NCBI RefSeq assembly: GCF_900115925.1 | Contig: NZ_FOYF01000005.1 | Location: forward strand, 124,001-188,000 | Length of the DNA: 64,000 nucleotides | Reading direction: 5' to 3' | Origin: Bacillus sp. cl95 | Lineage (GTDB): Bacteria; Bacillota; Bacilli; Bacillales; Cytobacillaceae | Part shown: piece after piece, positions 37,575-47,443 of the stretch | Layout: every line of letters begins with the position of its first letter | Numbering within the stretch: the first letter of the stretch is position 1 | Notes under the pieces: generated by a model | Database searches by the model: none | What the model was told of the DNA's origin: nothing | Seen by the model: only the letters and a program-made list of their open reading frames with translations | Position numbers and translations under genes: made by a program

Positions 37575-39758
37575 TCAAGAATGCTTTGGGAGCAGTACTT
37601 CTACCGTTGTTCCGACGTACATTTTGCTCTTAATATGCATTTCACCACCATGATCTCTCAAGATCTTGTAGCAAATCATCATGCCCAATCCCGTTCCTTT
37701 TTCCTTTAGAGAGTAGAAGGGTTCACCAATATGTTTGAGCCTTTCAGATGGAATGCCCATACCTTCATCTATAATCTTGAGCTTCACAAATTGTTCGTCT
37801 CCTGACAAATCGAGCTTAATATTTCCACCCGAAGGCATCGCCTCGATGGCATTTTTCAGCAAATTCATCACAAGCTGTTTCATTTGATTCTTATGCCCCA
37901 GCACGAGCGGGTCACATGCCATTTCCGAACTAAAATCCAACTTGATACTGTTCATCGTGGCTAACGGGCGCATAGCTTTCATGACTGGCTCTATGATTTC
38001 TTGATAATACTGAAGAAGACGCTTTTTTTCGTCTTGCGGCTTTGACAAAGATAGGAATTCACTCGTCACAAGATCTATTTTCGCCACTTCATCAAATAAG
38101 ATTTCTAAATACATTTGCTCTTTTTGATTCAAGGATGGTTTCATCAACTTCAAGAAGCCGTCAATGCTCGTCAGCGGATTCCTAATTTCATGCGCCATGG
38201 CGGCTGCCAATTGACCAATGACCGCTAATTTTTCAGCTTGATGCATCCTCTTATCCCATTCTTTCTTTTCGGTAATATCGAAGAATGTTGTAATAACCGA
38301 TTCAATCTCACTCGCGTTATTTTCTTCCTCGTAAATGATCCTGGTATCCACAAGAAGCCATCTGTATTGATTCATAACTTGATTAAAAACACCTATTACA
38401 GCTCCAGTTACCTCTTTACCTGTGCTTAGGGTAACCATCGATGGATGCCTGTCCCTTGAGAGCGGATTGCCATTTTCATCAATAGTCTTCCACGCTTCGT
38501 CATAGGAATTCATCAGTCTCAATTGCTCAATCTCATATCCAAGTATTTCACTGGCAGTCCGATTGGCGAACCGAATTTGACCTTCCCTTGTTTGCACGGT
38601 AATACCACTGGCAATAGCATCGTAAATATTCTTTTCACGCATCTTTGATTTTTTCTTAAAAGTAATATCCCTAACAGAAAGAACATCACCTAAGGATTCT
38701 TGAGCCATGGCGATCGATTGCTTGACGATTTCAAGGTGATATTCACATTCATCTTTTGAATAGAGTACCTCTAGAATCATTTTTTCCTTTGTTTCATAAC
38801 GTGCCAACACTTGGAAATCATCTTGATACATCTGTACCAGTTCCAGAAGAGTCTTGCCTAATATGGGCTTTTCCTTCTTCATCAGCTTCATGACATTCTC
38901 ATTGATGTATGTGATGATTCCTTCTTTATCAATGACAATCATGCCTTCCGCTGTACCTGTTAAGATGGCCTGATTTTGTGCATATAACTCTTGCAGAGCA
39001 AGCGTTTTCAATTTCATAGCTGTGATATCCCTTGTGACAGCCACAACCTCTGTTGTATGATCATGAATCACCGAAGACATTGATCCCTGGAAATAGGTCA
39101 CCCGCCCTTCAGAAGTAAGAGACCATTCATAAATAGATTTGTTTCCCTTCAAAGCTTCTTCAAAAGCCTGACGGTGAACCATTCCATCTTCGTCCGAAAA
39201 ACACTCTTCTATTCTTTTGCCAACATACTTCTTTTCCAATTCATGATCGTCATCAAACCATTTCCCCAGAATATTTGAAATGCACCCTTGTTCATCCAAA
39301 GTCACAACTAAATCATTCATGGAAGAAACGAGCGTCCGAAAACGATTTTCGCTTTTTAGCAATGATTGGGCTGTATGGCTTGATTCTTTCGTTTGCCTTT
39401 GTGCAAACGGTTCGACAACACTCTTGATCGTATGGTAAGAAAACCATATTTCTTCCTCTTGAACCACTACAGAATCAACATCTGCCTCAAACATATGACC
39501 ATTCTTTGTTCTAAAACCAACCTTCGATTCATGGCGACCGTTTTTATCTAATATGTCTCGGTCCTCTAAGCAAATAATTTTTTCCAAACCAATGCCTAGT
39601 AAATCCTGTTTATTATATCCGAGAATGCGGCACATTTTCTCATTTACATCGATCAACCGATTTGTGCCATTTGTAGCATTCTCAACTAAAAAAAATGCTT
39701 CATCTAGTTGCATAAGAACCTTGGTGTACACACGACCCAAATCAAGTGTGGATTCCAA
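37575..39758 (-). CDS. Multi-PAS sensor histidine kinase, sporulation-kinase-like
   Basis: A 727-residue soluble kinase with no membrane helix. At least four PAS-type regions are visible (about residues 12-110, 140-255, 262-370, 380-485), then the dimerization domain with the phospho-His in AAAMAHEIRNPLTSIDGF and the ATPase domain (NLLKNAIEAMPSGG; GTGLGMMI). Cytoplasmic PAS kinases of this type (KinA-like) phosphorylate Spo0F. The TTG start has GAGG 7 nt upstream. No response regulator is adjacent, as expected for an orphan phosphorelay kinase. Target inferred. Confidence 0.87.
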   Translation of the reverse strand: MESTLDLGRVYTKVLMQLDEAFFLVENATNGTNRLIDVNEKMCRILGYNKQDLLGIGLEKIICLEDRDILDKNGRHESKVGFRTKNGHMFEADVDSVVVQEEEIWFSYHTIKSVVEPFAQRQTKESSHTAQSLLKSENRFRTLVSSMNDLVVTLDEQGCISNILGKWFDDDHELEKKYVGKRIEECFSDEDGMVHRQAFEEALKGNKSIYEWSLTSEGRVTYFQGSMSSVIHDHTTEVVAVTRDITAMKLKTLALQELYAQNQAILTGTAEGMIVIDKEGIITYINENVMKLMKKEKPILGKTLLELVQMYQDDFQVLARYETKEKMILEVLYSKDECEYHLEIVKQSIAMAQESLGDVLSVRDITFKKKSKMREKNIYDAIASGITVQTREGQIRFANRTASEILGYEIEQLRLMNSYDEAWKTIDENGNPLSRDRHPSMVTLSTGKEVTGAVIGVFNQVMNQYRWLLVDTRIIYEEENNASEIESVITTFFDITEKKEWDKRMHQAEKLAVIGQLAAAMAHEIRNPLTSIDGFLKLMKPSLNQKEQMYLEILFDEVAKIDLVTSEFLSLSKPQDEKKRLLQYYQEIIEPVMKAMRPLATMNSIKLDFSSEMACDPLVLGHKNQMKQLVMNLLKNAIEAMPSGGNIKLDLSGDEQFVKLKIIDEGMGIPSERLKHIGEPFYSLKEKGTGLGMMICYKILRDHGGEMHIKSKMYVGTTVEVLLPKHS

Positions 39759-39903
39759 TTCAATCCCTCATCCCATATGCATCTTTCTAATCTCTTTCTC
39801 TATTTTATAAATTCGACTAGCAAAAGAAAAATCCTCTAAGAAAGTAGAAATTCCAAATATTTTGTCGCTGAAATTTGTAAAAAGCGTAAAAGTCCTTGCA
39901 CAT

Positions 39904-39932
39904 AAAAAAGCCCCTTTTTTCAAAGGGACTTT
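39904..39932 (-). terminator. argS terminator
   Basis: AAGTCCCTTT pairs with AAGGGGCTT on the minus strand (one mismatch), then TTTTTT. It begins 10 nt after the argS stop. Confidence 0.8.
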
Positions 39933-39941
39933 CCATGACTA

Positions 39942-41609
39942 TTACATTTTTTCAGGAGCGGATACACCGATCAGCGCCATTGCATTTTTAAGCGTCATTT
40001 GAACTGTCTTGATTAATGCTAAACGTGCCTTCGTACGTTCAAGGTTGTCCGTATCCAACACTTTTTCAGCATTATAAAAGCTATGGAAATCAGACGCCAA
40101 ATCGTAAATATAATTTGTGATGCGGTGCGGCATACGTTTTTGAGCCGCTTCACCGACTGCCTGAGGGAATTCCCCAAGTCTCTTTAAGACGTCCATTTCT
40201 TTTTCTGCCTGAATGAGTTTGAAATCAGCATTCATATCTGCCACTAATCCTTGTTCTTCTGCTTGACGAAGAATGCTGCAGATACGTGCATGTGCATATT
40301 GTGCATAGAATACAGGATTTTCATTGGACTGGGAAACGGCTAGATCCAAGTCGAAGTCCATGTGTGTGTCTGCGCTTCTCATCGCAAAGAAATAACGAAC
40401 CGCATCCAATCCTACTTCTTCTACAAGGTCACGCATTGTGACTGCTTTACCTGTACGCTTACTCATCTTCATCTTCTCACCATCTTTGTAAAGGTGAACA
40501 AGCTGGATGATTTCTACTTCAAGCGCATCTCCGTAGCCCATTGCCTGGATAGCTGCCTTCATTCTTGGGATATAACCGTGGTGATCGGCACCCCAGATAT
40601 TGATGAGCTTTTCAAACCCGCGCTCAAGCTTATCCTTATGGTAAGCAATATCTGGCGTCAAATAAGTGTATGAACCATCATTCTTAATAAGAACGCGATC
40701 TTTATCGTCACCATATGTCGTTGAACGGAACCATGTCGCGCCTTCTTCTTCATATATATGACCATTTTCTTTTAACGCCGCAAGTGCCGCATCAATTTTG
40801 CCATTATTGTATAGTGAAGTTTCAGAGTACCATACGTCAAAACCAACGCGGAAGTCTTCCAAGTCCTTTTTCAACTTAGCCATTTCATATTTCAAACCAT
40901 ACTCACGGAAAAAGTCAAAGCGTTCTTTTTCATCGACTCCTACAAACTTGTCACCATATTCTTCGGCAAGAGCTTTACCAATTCCAATGATGTCTTCTCC
41001 ATGATAACCGTCTTGAGGCATTTCCTTATCTTGACCAAGCGCTTGGAAATAACGTGCTTCAACAGATAGAGCAAGATTATTGATTTGATTACCAGCGTCA
41101 TTGATATAGTATTCGCGTGATACGTCATAGCCTGCTTTTGCAAGCACATTACATAAGGAATCACCAACAGCCGCACCGCGAGCATGTCCTAAGTGAAGGT
41201 CACCCGTCGGATTCGCCGATACGAACTCGACTTGAATTTTTTGATTGTTTCCAACCGTTGTTTCGCCGTACTTGTCTCCTGCTTCCAAAATCGTTGGAAT
41301 TAGGTCAGTCAGATAGCTATTATCCATATAAAAATTGATGAAGCCAGGTCCTGCGATCTCCATCTTCTCGATCGATGCCTTTGAGCTATCGAAGTTTTCA
41401 ATCAAAGCCTCTGCAATCATTCTTGGAGCCTTTTTCGCTACACGTGCAAGTTGCATCGCCATATTCGTTGAATAATCACCGTGTGTTTTATCTTTCGGGA
41501 TTTCAAGAATAACGGATGGAATTTGATCTTCAGTCGCCAAATTCGCTTTTAAAACAGCTTCTTTTATTTCTTGTTTCAACTTGCTTTGAACTTGTTCAAC
41601 TATGTTCAT
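39942..41609 (-). CDS. argS: Arginyl-tRNA synthetase
   Basis: A 555-residue class I synthetase. HIGH motif as HLGHARGA after [14 protein letters not shown] motif as [12 protein letters not shown]-terminal anticodon-binding DALR domain present. AAGGAGG lies before the ATG. It overlaps ywiB by 4 nt (ATGA), indicating co-translation. No T-box leader is seen, since the start is embedded in ywiB. Length normal. Confidence 0.96.
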   Translation of the reverse strand: MNIVEQVQSKLKQEIKEAVLKANLATEDQIPSVILEIPKDKTHGDYSTNMAMQLARVAKKAPRMIAEALIENFDSSKASIEKMEIAGPGFINFYMDNSYLTDLIPTILEAGDKYGETTVGNNQKIQVEFVSANPTGDLHLGHARGAAVGDSLCNVLAKAGYDVSREYYINDAGNQINNLALSVEARYFQALGQDKEMPQDGYHGEDIIGIGKALAEEYGDKFVGVDEKERFDFFREYGLKYEMAKLKKDLEDFRVGFDVWYSETSLYNNGKIDAALAALKENGHIYEEEGATWFRSTTYGDDKDRVLIKNDGSYTYLTPDIAYHKDKLERGFEKLINIWGADHHGYIPRMKAAIQAMGYGDALEVEIIQLVHLYKDGEKMKMSKRTGKAVTMRDLVEEVGLDAVRYFFAMRSADTHMDFDLDLAVSQSNENPVFYAQYAHARICSILRQAEEQGLVADMNADFKLIQAEKEMDVLKRLGEFPQAVGEAAQKRMPHRITNYIYDLASDFHSFYNAEKVLDTDNLERTKARLALIKTVQMTLKNAMALIGVSAPEKM

Positions 41610-42052
41610 TTCGCTTCCTCCTTAAAGGTTAACTGCAAATGATATGTACCTGCTGTCTCGCCCTGTATGCTCAAATCATATTTGATTTCGACATGCCCAC
41701 CGCGATTGGTGTCCGTCATGTCCATATGATCAATCTTATTTGCCAATGCCAATGTTGATAGTGTACCATATGGCGTTTCGTAGCTTCCAATGCATGCTTC
41801 TCCGATTCGGAAAGGCATTCTCATTTTAACCGCACCGCTTCTTAATATAAGCGCTTCACCTTTAGAAATTTTCACAATCGTCTTGATTGTGCCTTCTTCT
41901 GCAATTTCTTCATAGCGCAAAAATAATGCTTCATCACGTTTATCATAACGGCCCATTGTGGTCAGTTCGTAAACTTCCTCATTGCCTTCATGATGTATGG
42001 CTGTTTTCACATGAATTTTTACTGAAATCGTATCTGTTGGAGATCCGGACAA
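41606..42052 (-). CDS. ywiB: DUF1934 beta-barrel protein (YwiB)
   Basis: A 148-residue DUF1934 protein, a calycin-like beta-barrel by family. Beta-strand segments alternate throughout ([46 protein letters not shown]). I prefer the TTG at 42052 with AAGGAG 8 nt upstream over the GTG at 42061, which touches that site. It is cotranscribed with argS, as in B. subtilis. Function unknown. Confidence 0.85.
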   Translation of the reverse strand: MSGSPTDTISVKIHVKTAIHHEGNEEVYELTTMGRYDKRDEALFLRYEEIAEEGTIKTIVKISKGEALILRSGAVKMRMPFRIGEACIGSYETPYGTLSTLALANKIDHMDMTDTNRGGHVEIKYDLSIQGETAGTYHLQLTFKEEAK

Positions 42053-42080
42053 CGCCAACACTCCTTTATATAAATTTGAT

Positions 42081-42110
42081 GCCTGACACCACTTAACGGG
42101 AGTCAGGCAC
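42081..42110. repeat. 30-bp palindromic intergenic element
   Basis: TGCCTGAC (42081-42088) pairs with GTCAGGCA (42103-42110) around a 14-nt loop. It sits between ywiB and speB without a T run on the minus strand, so it resembles a REP-like palindrome more than a terminator, though it could mark the end of speB transcription. Confidence 0.6.
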
Positions 42111-42124
42111 CGAAAAAGGTTTAT

Positions 42125-42997
42125 TTATTTTACCCAACCAAGAATCATTTCGCGGATTAACTTACTAGCTGTATTCGCTGTTTGCTCTGATGAATCGTAA
42201 ATTGGAGCAACTTCTACAAGGTCTGCTCCTACTACATTTACTTCTGAACGAGCAATCGCATGAATAGAAGCTAACAATTCTTTTGAAGTGATTCCGCCAC
42301 AGTCCACTGTGCCTGTACCAGGAGCGTGAGCAGGGTCTAAAACATCGATATCGATTGTAACGTATACCGGACGTCCTGCTAGTGTAGGCAAAATTTCTTT
42401 TAATGGCTCAAGTACTTCGAATTTTGAAATGTGCATGCCTACTTCTTTCGCCCATTGGAATTCTTCTCTCATTCCAGAGCGAATACCAAATGAATATACA
42501 TTTGTAGGACCAATTAAATCAGCCACTTTACGGATTGGCGTCGAGTGCGACAAAGGCTCGCCTTCGTAGTTTTCACGAAGATCTGTATGAGCGTCCATAT
42601 GAATGATCGCTAAATCCGGGTACTTTTTGTACATTGCCTGGAAGACGCCCCAAGATACTAAGTGTTCTCCACCCATTCCAAGCGGGAATTTGCCAGCATC
42701 CAAAACCTTACTGACGAATTCTTCAATCATATCAAGGCTCTTTTGCGGGTTTCCGAATGGCAATGGAATATCGCCAGCGTCAAAGAATTTCACTTCGTCA
42801 AGCTCGCGGTCTAAGTATGCGCTGTATTCTTCAAGTCCGATAGAAACTTCGCGAATACGTGTCGGGCCAAATCTAGAACCTGGACGGTAACTTACTGTCC
42901 AGTCCATCGGCATTCCATAAAGGACTGCCTTACTTTCTTCAAAGTTTGGATGGCTTTTAATAAAAACATTGCCTGAATATGCCTCATCAAAACGCAT
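42125..42997 (-). CDS. speB: Agmatinase
   Basis: A 290-residue ureohydrolase converting agmatine to putrescine and urea. Binuclear Mn ligands are in GGEHLVSWG, HMDAHTDLR and DIDVLDPAHAPGTG. It precedes ywiB-argS on the same strand and follows speE across repeat R1e. Together with SpeE it makes spermidine from agmatine. GAGGGATG lies near the ATG. Confidence 0.95.
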   Translation of the reverse strand: MRFDEAYSGNVFIKSHPNFEESKAVLYGMPMDWTVSYRPGSRFGPTRIREVSIGLEEYSAYLDRELDEVKFFDAGDIPLPFGNPQKSLDMIEEFVSKVLDAGKFPLGMGGEHLVSWGVFQAMYKKYPDLAIIHMDAHTDLRENYEGEPLSHSTPIRKVADLIGPTNVYSFGIRSGMREEFQWAKEVGMHISKFEVLEPLKEILPTLAGRPVYVTIDIDVLDPAHAPGTGTVDCGGITSKELLASIHAIARSEVNVVGADLVEVAPIYDSSEQTANTASKLIREMILGWVK

Positions 42998-43057
42998 AAA
43001 ACATCCCTCTTTTTCTGTTTTTTATGGGCTAGCTATTTATCAAAAGATAGGAGTGAG

Positions 43058-43188
43058 TGGTGATTTGCGCTCCAGGATGCTCGCTTTCCGCGTTGCGGGC
43101 GGTGAGCCTCCTCGTCGCTATCGCTCCTGTGGGGTCTCACCTGTCCCGCTGCTCACGCTGGAGTCTCGCACCTTCCGCTCCAATCAAC
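43058..43188 (+). mobile_element. R1 repeat element, copy e
   Basis: Starts with a variant GTGATTTGCGCTCCAGG and ends CTTCCGCTCCAATCAAC. It has the full GC-rich centre (GCGGTGAGCCTCCTCG to GTGGGGTCTCACC) and no nested module. It lies between speE and speB, which are transcribed together, so the hairpin would be in their RNA. Confidence 0.75.
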
Positions 43189-43249
43189 ATGGTGCGAAAA
43201 ATCGACCCTTTACTTTAATAGAGTCCTTATTATAATTGCAAAACGATTA

Positions 43250-43271
43250 AAAAGGGAGCCGCAACTCCCTT
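43250..43271 (-). terminator. speE terminator
   Basis: AAGGGAG pairs with CTCCCTT around a 6-nt loop, followed by TTTTAA on the minus strand, 25 nt after the speE stop. Confidence 0.75.
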
Positions 43272-43295
43272 CAAGTTCAATCTATTTTGTTGATA

Positions 43296-44123
43296 TTACT
43301 TCACTAAATCTCCAACAAATTTAGGCAATACAAATGCCGCTTTGTGAAGTTCCTTTGTGTAGTACTTCGTGTCGATTTCGTGGAAACGATCTTCACTTAC
43401 TTCAAGTGGATCATACTTCTTAGATCCTACAGTGAAAGCCCACATACCGCTTGGGTAAGTTGGGATGTTAGCAATGTATAGACGAGTGATTGGGAAGATT
43501 TCCTTCACGTCTCTTTGAACATCACGGATAAGGTCAGCCTTGAACCAAGGGTTGTCAGATTGTGCTACGAAAATACCGTCTTCTTTTAATGCTTTAGAAA
43601 TGCCAGCATAGAAGCCTTTTGTGAATAAGTTTACTGCCGGGCCAACAGGCTCAGTAGAGTCAACCATGATTACATCATAAGCATTTTCACTTTCCGCGAT
43701 ATGCATGAATCCGTCGCCCACTTGTACATCTACACGTGGATCGTCAAGCATGCCTGCAATTTCAGGAAGGTACTTCTTAGAGTACTCAATAACCTTACCA
43801 TCGATATCAACAAGAGTAGCTTTCTTCACGCTTGGGTGTTTCAATACTTCACGGATAACTCCTCCGTCACCGCCGCCTACAACAAGAACGTTTTCAGGGT
43901 TTGGATGTGTAAATAAAGGAACGTGCGCAACCATTTCATGATATACGAACTCATCTTTAATAGAAGTCATAACCATATCGTCAAGAAGAAGCATATTGCC
44001 CCACTCTTCTGTTTCTACCATATCAAGCTTTTGAAAATCCGTTTGCTCTGTATGTAATGTGCGTTTCACTTTCATTGTAATTCCAAAGTTCTCAGTTTGC
44101 TTTTCTGTAAACCAAAGTCCCAT
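43296..44123 (-). CDS. speE: Spermidine synthase
   Basis: A 275-residue aminopropyltransferase. The cofactor motif [16 protein letters not shown], acidic [16 protein letters not shown], and catalytic aspartate in [11 protein letters not shown] are all present. It transfers an aminopropyl group from decarboxylated SAM to putrescine supplied by SpeB. AAAGGGTG lies before the ATG. Length normal. Confidence 0.95.
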   Translation of the reverse strand: MGLWFTEKQTENFGITMKVKRTLHTEQTDFQKLDMVETEEWGNMLLLDDMVMTSIKDEFVYHEMVAHVPLFTHPNPENVLVVGGGDGGVIREVLKHPSVKKATLVDIDGKVIEYSKKYLPEIAGMLDDPRVDVQVGDGFMHIAESENAYDVIMVDSTEPVGPAVNLFTKGFYAGISKALKEDGIFVAQSDNPWFKADLIRDVQRDVKEIFPITRLYIANIPTYPSGMWAFTVGSKKYDPLEVSEDRFHEIDTKYYTKELHKAAFVLPKFVGDLVK

Positions 44124-44178
44124 CTAAATGCACCCTTTCATGATTGAGTTATGATGAAAAATTATTTTCTTTTTCCGT

Positions 44179-44361
44179 GGCCGTGTTAAACTTGTCTGTT
44201 GATTTCCGCTCCAGTCGCTTGCTTTCCTGGGGCGTTCGCCGAGCCTCCTCGTCGCTATCGCTCCTGCGGGGTCTCGCCTGTAACGCTAATCCCCTAGGAG
44301 TCAAGCGCCTTCCACTCCAATCAACAAAGTGCACTAACTCAATAATGTACATTAACATAGC
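44179..44361 (+). mobile_element. R1 repeat element, copy f
   Basis: Outer ends GGCCGTGTTAA and TTAACATAGC are near-perfect inverted repeats; inner arms GTTGATTTCCGCTCCAG (44198) and CTCCAATCAAC (to 44325). Flanks TTTTTCCGT (44170-44178) and CTTTTCCGT (44362-44370) form a 9-bp duplication with one mismatch. Together with an R2 end at 44427-44443 it fills the 493-bp speE-pbpG gap; the pbpG promoter is the only other item. Confidence 0.8.
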
Positions 44362-44426
44362 CTTTTCCGTAATAAATAGCACGCGCAATACCGCTCGTGC
44401 CTTCCATTTAAGCTTCAGCACAGACA

Positions 44427-44443
44427 GAGCGCTTCCACTTTTC
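44427..44443 (-). repeat. R2 solo end
   Basis: Minus-strand GAAAAGTGGAAGCGCTC is the left end of R2 without the remaining element, next to R1f. Confidence 0.5.
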
Positions 44444-44542
44444 TTACATATTGTTCCCTAAGTTCATAATTACAAACATGAGAAAAAGTATAGAGGAATC
44501 TAGCAAAAATGCAAGGAAAATTTTCAATATCTTGTGTCATAT

Positions 44543-44572
44543 GTTTAAAATGCCCTATTTTTTTTCATACTG
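44543..44572 (+). promoter_or_regulatory. Forespore-type (sigma-F/sigma-G) promoter of pbpG
   Basis: GTTTA (44543-44547), 18 nt, CATACTG (44566-44572). This is close to sigma-F/G consensus (GYWTA / CATnnTA, last base off). In B. subtilis pbpG is transcribed in the forespore. Confidence 0.55.
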
Positions 44573-44617
44573 TCACTATAGGTTTATTTTGCCATTCATT
44601 TGAGGAGGGGTGACAGT

Positions 44618-46684
44618 ATGGAAATTATCGCCGACCAGCGCTTTCGAAAGACCATCAAATATTTACGAGCCGGAGTGATACTCAGTATTATCGGTTTGAT
44701 TATTATGTTTCTTTTATATGTAGGCGTTCTCGCTTATGCAAAGATTTTAGGTGCACCCGCGCTTGCTGTTCCCCAATCTACTTTATATTTTTCAGATGAT
44801 GGCACATTGATAGGTGAAAGCAGCAACGGTCAAAAAAGATATTGGGTCCCTCTTAAAAATATTTCCAAGGATCTAGTGAATGCGACCGTCTCTATTGAAG
44901 ATAAAAGTTTTTATGAACATAATGGCTTTGACTATAAGAGGATAGCTGGTGCAGCCTTAGCCGATTTGAAAGCGATGGATAAAGTACAAGGCGCAAGTAC
45001 AATTACACAGCAATACGGACGCAACCTTTTCCTTGAACACGATAAGACTTGGAAGCGTAAAATTTTAGAAGCTTTTTACGCAATGAGACTGGAAATGAAC
45101 TATAGCAAAGAACAAATACTAGAAGGCTATTTAAATACCATCTACTACGGTCACGGTGCTTATGGGGTTCAAGCTGCCAGCCAATACTATTTTGGTAAGG
45201 ATGCTAAAGACCTTTCCCTCGCTGAATCAGCGATGCTTGCAGGAATTCCAAAAGGACCAAGCATTTATTCACCCTTTGCTTCCTTAGAAAGGGCCAAAGC
45301 GCGACAAGAAGTGATACTAAATTCTCTATTGAAAAATGGCTATGCAAACAAAAAAGAAGTGAAGGACGCTTTAAACGAAAAGTTGACTCTCGTCGGAAAA
45401 TATCCAAACTTGGCAGTCCAAGCTGCTCCATACTTCCAGGACGCAGTTAAAAATGCATTAAAGAACCAGCTCAACCTTGATGATCGCACGATTACATTTG
45501 GTGGTTTAAAGGTATTTACGACGTTGGACTTAAAACAACAGGAAGCGGCTGAAAAACAAGTGGCTGAGTCCATTGCGAACAGCTCTGAAATACAAGTTGG
45601 CCTTGTAGCACTTAACCCGAAAAATGGCCATGTTAAAGCTCTTGTTGGAGGCAGGGACTACACGAAAAGCCCGTTCAATCGAGCCATCCAAGCTGTTCGT
45701 CAGCCTGGTTCCACTATTAAACCGATTCTCTATTATGCGGCTTTGGAACAAGGATTCACTCCTTCGACAACGATGCGAAGCGAGCTTACGACGTTTAAAT
45801 TCGAAGACGGGCAAGCTGATTATACACCACATAATTACAATAACAAGTATGCAGATGGCGACATTACAATGGCTCAAGCCCTTGCTGTGTCAGACAACGT
45901 ATTTGCTGTAAAAACGCACTTGTTTTTAGGTGAAGAGACTTTATTGGAAACCGCTAAGAAGTTTGGTATTTCTACAACAATGAAAAAGGTTCCATCATTA
46001 GCCCTTGGAACTTCTGGAGTTCGGGTTATTGAAATGGCCAACGCTTACAGTATGTTTGCGAACGGCGGCAAGAAGGTTTCCCCTACCTTTATTACACGTG
46101 TCGAGGATCAGAACGGAAAAGTGATTTACGAAAGTGATGACGAGGGCCTTCCGATTCTTAAGCCGGCAGAGGCATTTGTTATGACACATATGCTGACAGG
46201 CATTTTTGATTCTAAATTAAACGGTTATGCGAGCGTGACTGGCAGCACGATCATCAATGATATTACCCGCCCTTATGCGGGGAAATCTGGTTCGACTGAA
46301 ACGGACAGCTGGATGGTAGGATTCGCCCCGCAACTCGTAACAGCCGTATGGACAGGCTATGATAAAGGCGTTCCTATCAATTTGACAGCTGAAAAAACTT
46401 ACGCAAAAAATATTTGGGTTAATTTTATGGAAGATGCGTTAAAAGGGAAGGCGATTAAAGGATTTAAACCGCCGAAAGAAGGCGTTAAAGGCGTCTATGT
46501 GAATCCTGAGAACGGAAAGCTCGCGTCAAAAGATTGTCCCGTCAAACGCTTCACTTATTTCAAAACAGATACAGTGCCAACGGAATATTGTACGGATCAC
46601 TTGAAGCATACGGAAAAGAAAACGAAGAAGAAAAAGGCTGAAAAGAAGAAAACGTGGTACAAATCCATTTTTGATTGGAATTGA
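44618..46684 (+). CDS. pbpG: Class A penicillin-binding protein (PBP2d-like)
   Basis: A 688-residue bifunctional enzyme. Membrane anchor at about residues 20-45; glycosyltransferase domain with EDKSFYEHNGFDYKRI and GASTITQQYGRNLFL; transpeptidase domain with STIK (PGSTIKPILYYA), SDN (VSDNVFAVK) and KSG (GKSGSTETDSW). Lysine-rich C-terminus. Placement with ywhD-ywhC-ywhB matches B. subtilis ywhE/pbpG, which builds the spore germ-cell wall. The ATG at 44618 has AGGAGG 9 nt upstream. Confidence 0.92.
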   Translation: MEIIADQRFRKTIKYLRAGVILSIIGLIIMFLLYVGVLAYAKILGAPALAVPQSTLYFSDDGTLIGESSNGQKRYWVPLKNISKDLVNATVSIEDKSFYEHNGFDYKRIAGAALADLKAMDKVQGASTITQQYGRNLFLEHDKTWKRKILEAFYAMRLEMNYSKEQILEGYLNTIYYGHGAYGVQAASQYYFGKDAKDLSLAESAMLAGIPKGPSIYSPFASLERAKARQEVILNSLLKNGYANKKEVKDALNEKLTLVGKYPNLAVQAAPYFQDAVKNALKNQLNLDDRTITFGGLKVFTTLDLKQQEAAEKQVAESIANSSEIQVGLVALNPKNGHVKALVGGRDYTKSPFNRAIQAVRQPGSTIKPILYYAALEQGFTPSTTMRSELTTFKFEDGQADYTPHNYNNKYADGDITMAQALAVSDNVFAVKTHLFLGEETLLETAKKFGISTTMKKVPSLALGTSGVRVIEMANAYSMFANGGKKVSPTFITRVEDQNGKVIYESDDEGLPILKPAEAFVMTHMLTGIFDSKLNGYASVTGSTIINDITRPYAGKSGSTETDSWMVGFAPQLVTAVWTGYDKGVPINLTAEKTYAKNIWVNFMEDALKGKAIKGFKPPKEGVKGVYVNPENGKLASKDCPVKRFTYFKTDTVPTEYCTDHLKHTEKKTKKKKAEKKKTWYKSIFDWN

Positions 46685-46720
46685 TATTTTATTCTACAAA
46701 TAACCTTTTCTGAGGATAAT

Positions 46721-46753
46721 AAAAAAACCCGGGTGTGTGGCCCGGGTTTTTTT
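46721..46753. terminator. Terminator shared by pbpG and ywhD
   Basis: AAACCCGGG pairs with CCCGGGTTT around a 7-nt loop, with T runs on both sides. It lies between two convergent genes. Confidence 0.85.
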
Positions 46754-46852
46754 GTGTCCTAGCTTAGACATGTGTCATTGCTGATTATAAGTGTACTTTT
46801 TTTAAAGCAATTGGGCAAGACATTAATTATTACAATTTCAAAAAAATGTTTT

Positions 46853-47368
46853 TTATCCGTTTACTGTAAGACCAGCCTTCAACTCTTCTGAAGAATTATT
46901 CCAGAATATTTCATTGTGATTCTTTAAGAAGTCAGCAAGTGTTTTCTTTGAAGCATTATCCATATGATCAACGATAATATGACGCTTAATTGACTTATCC
47001 ATACGATTTACATGCTCTGGCAGTGATTTGTAGCCACGGCGGATTTCACGGTCTACCGTCATTTCACAAGCCGTCACCCCAGCGTAGTAAGGACCTGCAG
47101 GCTTATGGTCAATCGTTACCCAAACTAACCAGTATGGCTTTCCGTTTGGCACTTGTTCTTTTGAAGGCAAAAACTTGATTCCCTTTTCTACAACGCTACG
47201 CGCGTGCATCGCACCAATGTCAATCGTCGCTTCTCCAGCTTCGACATCAATGATGACTGGTGAGACGTTACTTAAGCTTAATGCTCCCCCACCGAAACCA
47301 CCATGACCATCTGTTGGATCATCTTTTATAATATTAAAGCCAAGCGGCTTCTTCTTTTTCTCTTCCAT
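46853..47368 (-). CDS. ywhD: YwhD-family protein
   Basis: A 171-residue conserved Bacillus protein of unknown function. Visible parts: a Lys-rich start, a GHGGFGGGALSLSNVSP stretch, then KPYWLVWVTIDH and a late NEIFWNNSS. I start at the ATG at 47368 with AGGGAGG upstream; the longer frame (TTG) includes that site. It precedes ywhC on the same strand by synteny with B. subtilis. No catalytic motif seen. Confidence 0.85.
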   Translation of the reverse strand: MEEKKKKPLGFNIIKDDPTDGHGGFGGGALSLSNVSPVIIDVEAGEATIDIGAMHARSVVEKGIKFLPSKEQVPNGKPYWLVWVTIDHKPAGPYYAGVTACEMTVDREIRRGYKSLPEHVNRMDKSIKRHIIVDHMDNASKKTLADFLKNHNEIFWNNSSEELKAGLTVNG

Positions 47369-47443
47369 CTTGGAACCTCCCTGCAATTTTTCATAAAGGC
47401 TGTCTTAAATTCTCATCAGCTATTTTCTAAATACCGATAAAAC

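Noticed and set aside
41610-42124. T-box leader for argS
   Set aside because: The argS start is embedded in ywiB; no T-box sequence or antiterminator is seen upstream.
44149-44461. Open frames on both strands over repeat R1f (90-105 codons)
   Set aside because: They translate the repeat's GC-rich palindromic sequence, have no ribosome sites and differ between copies of the repeat.
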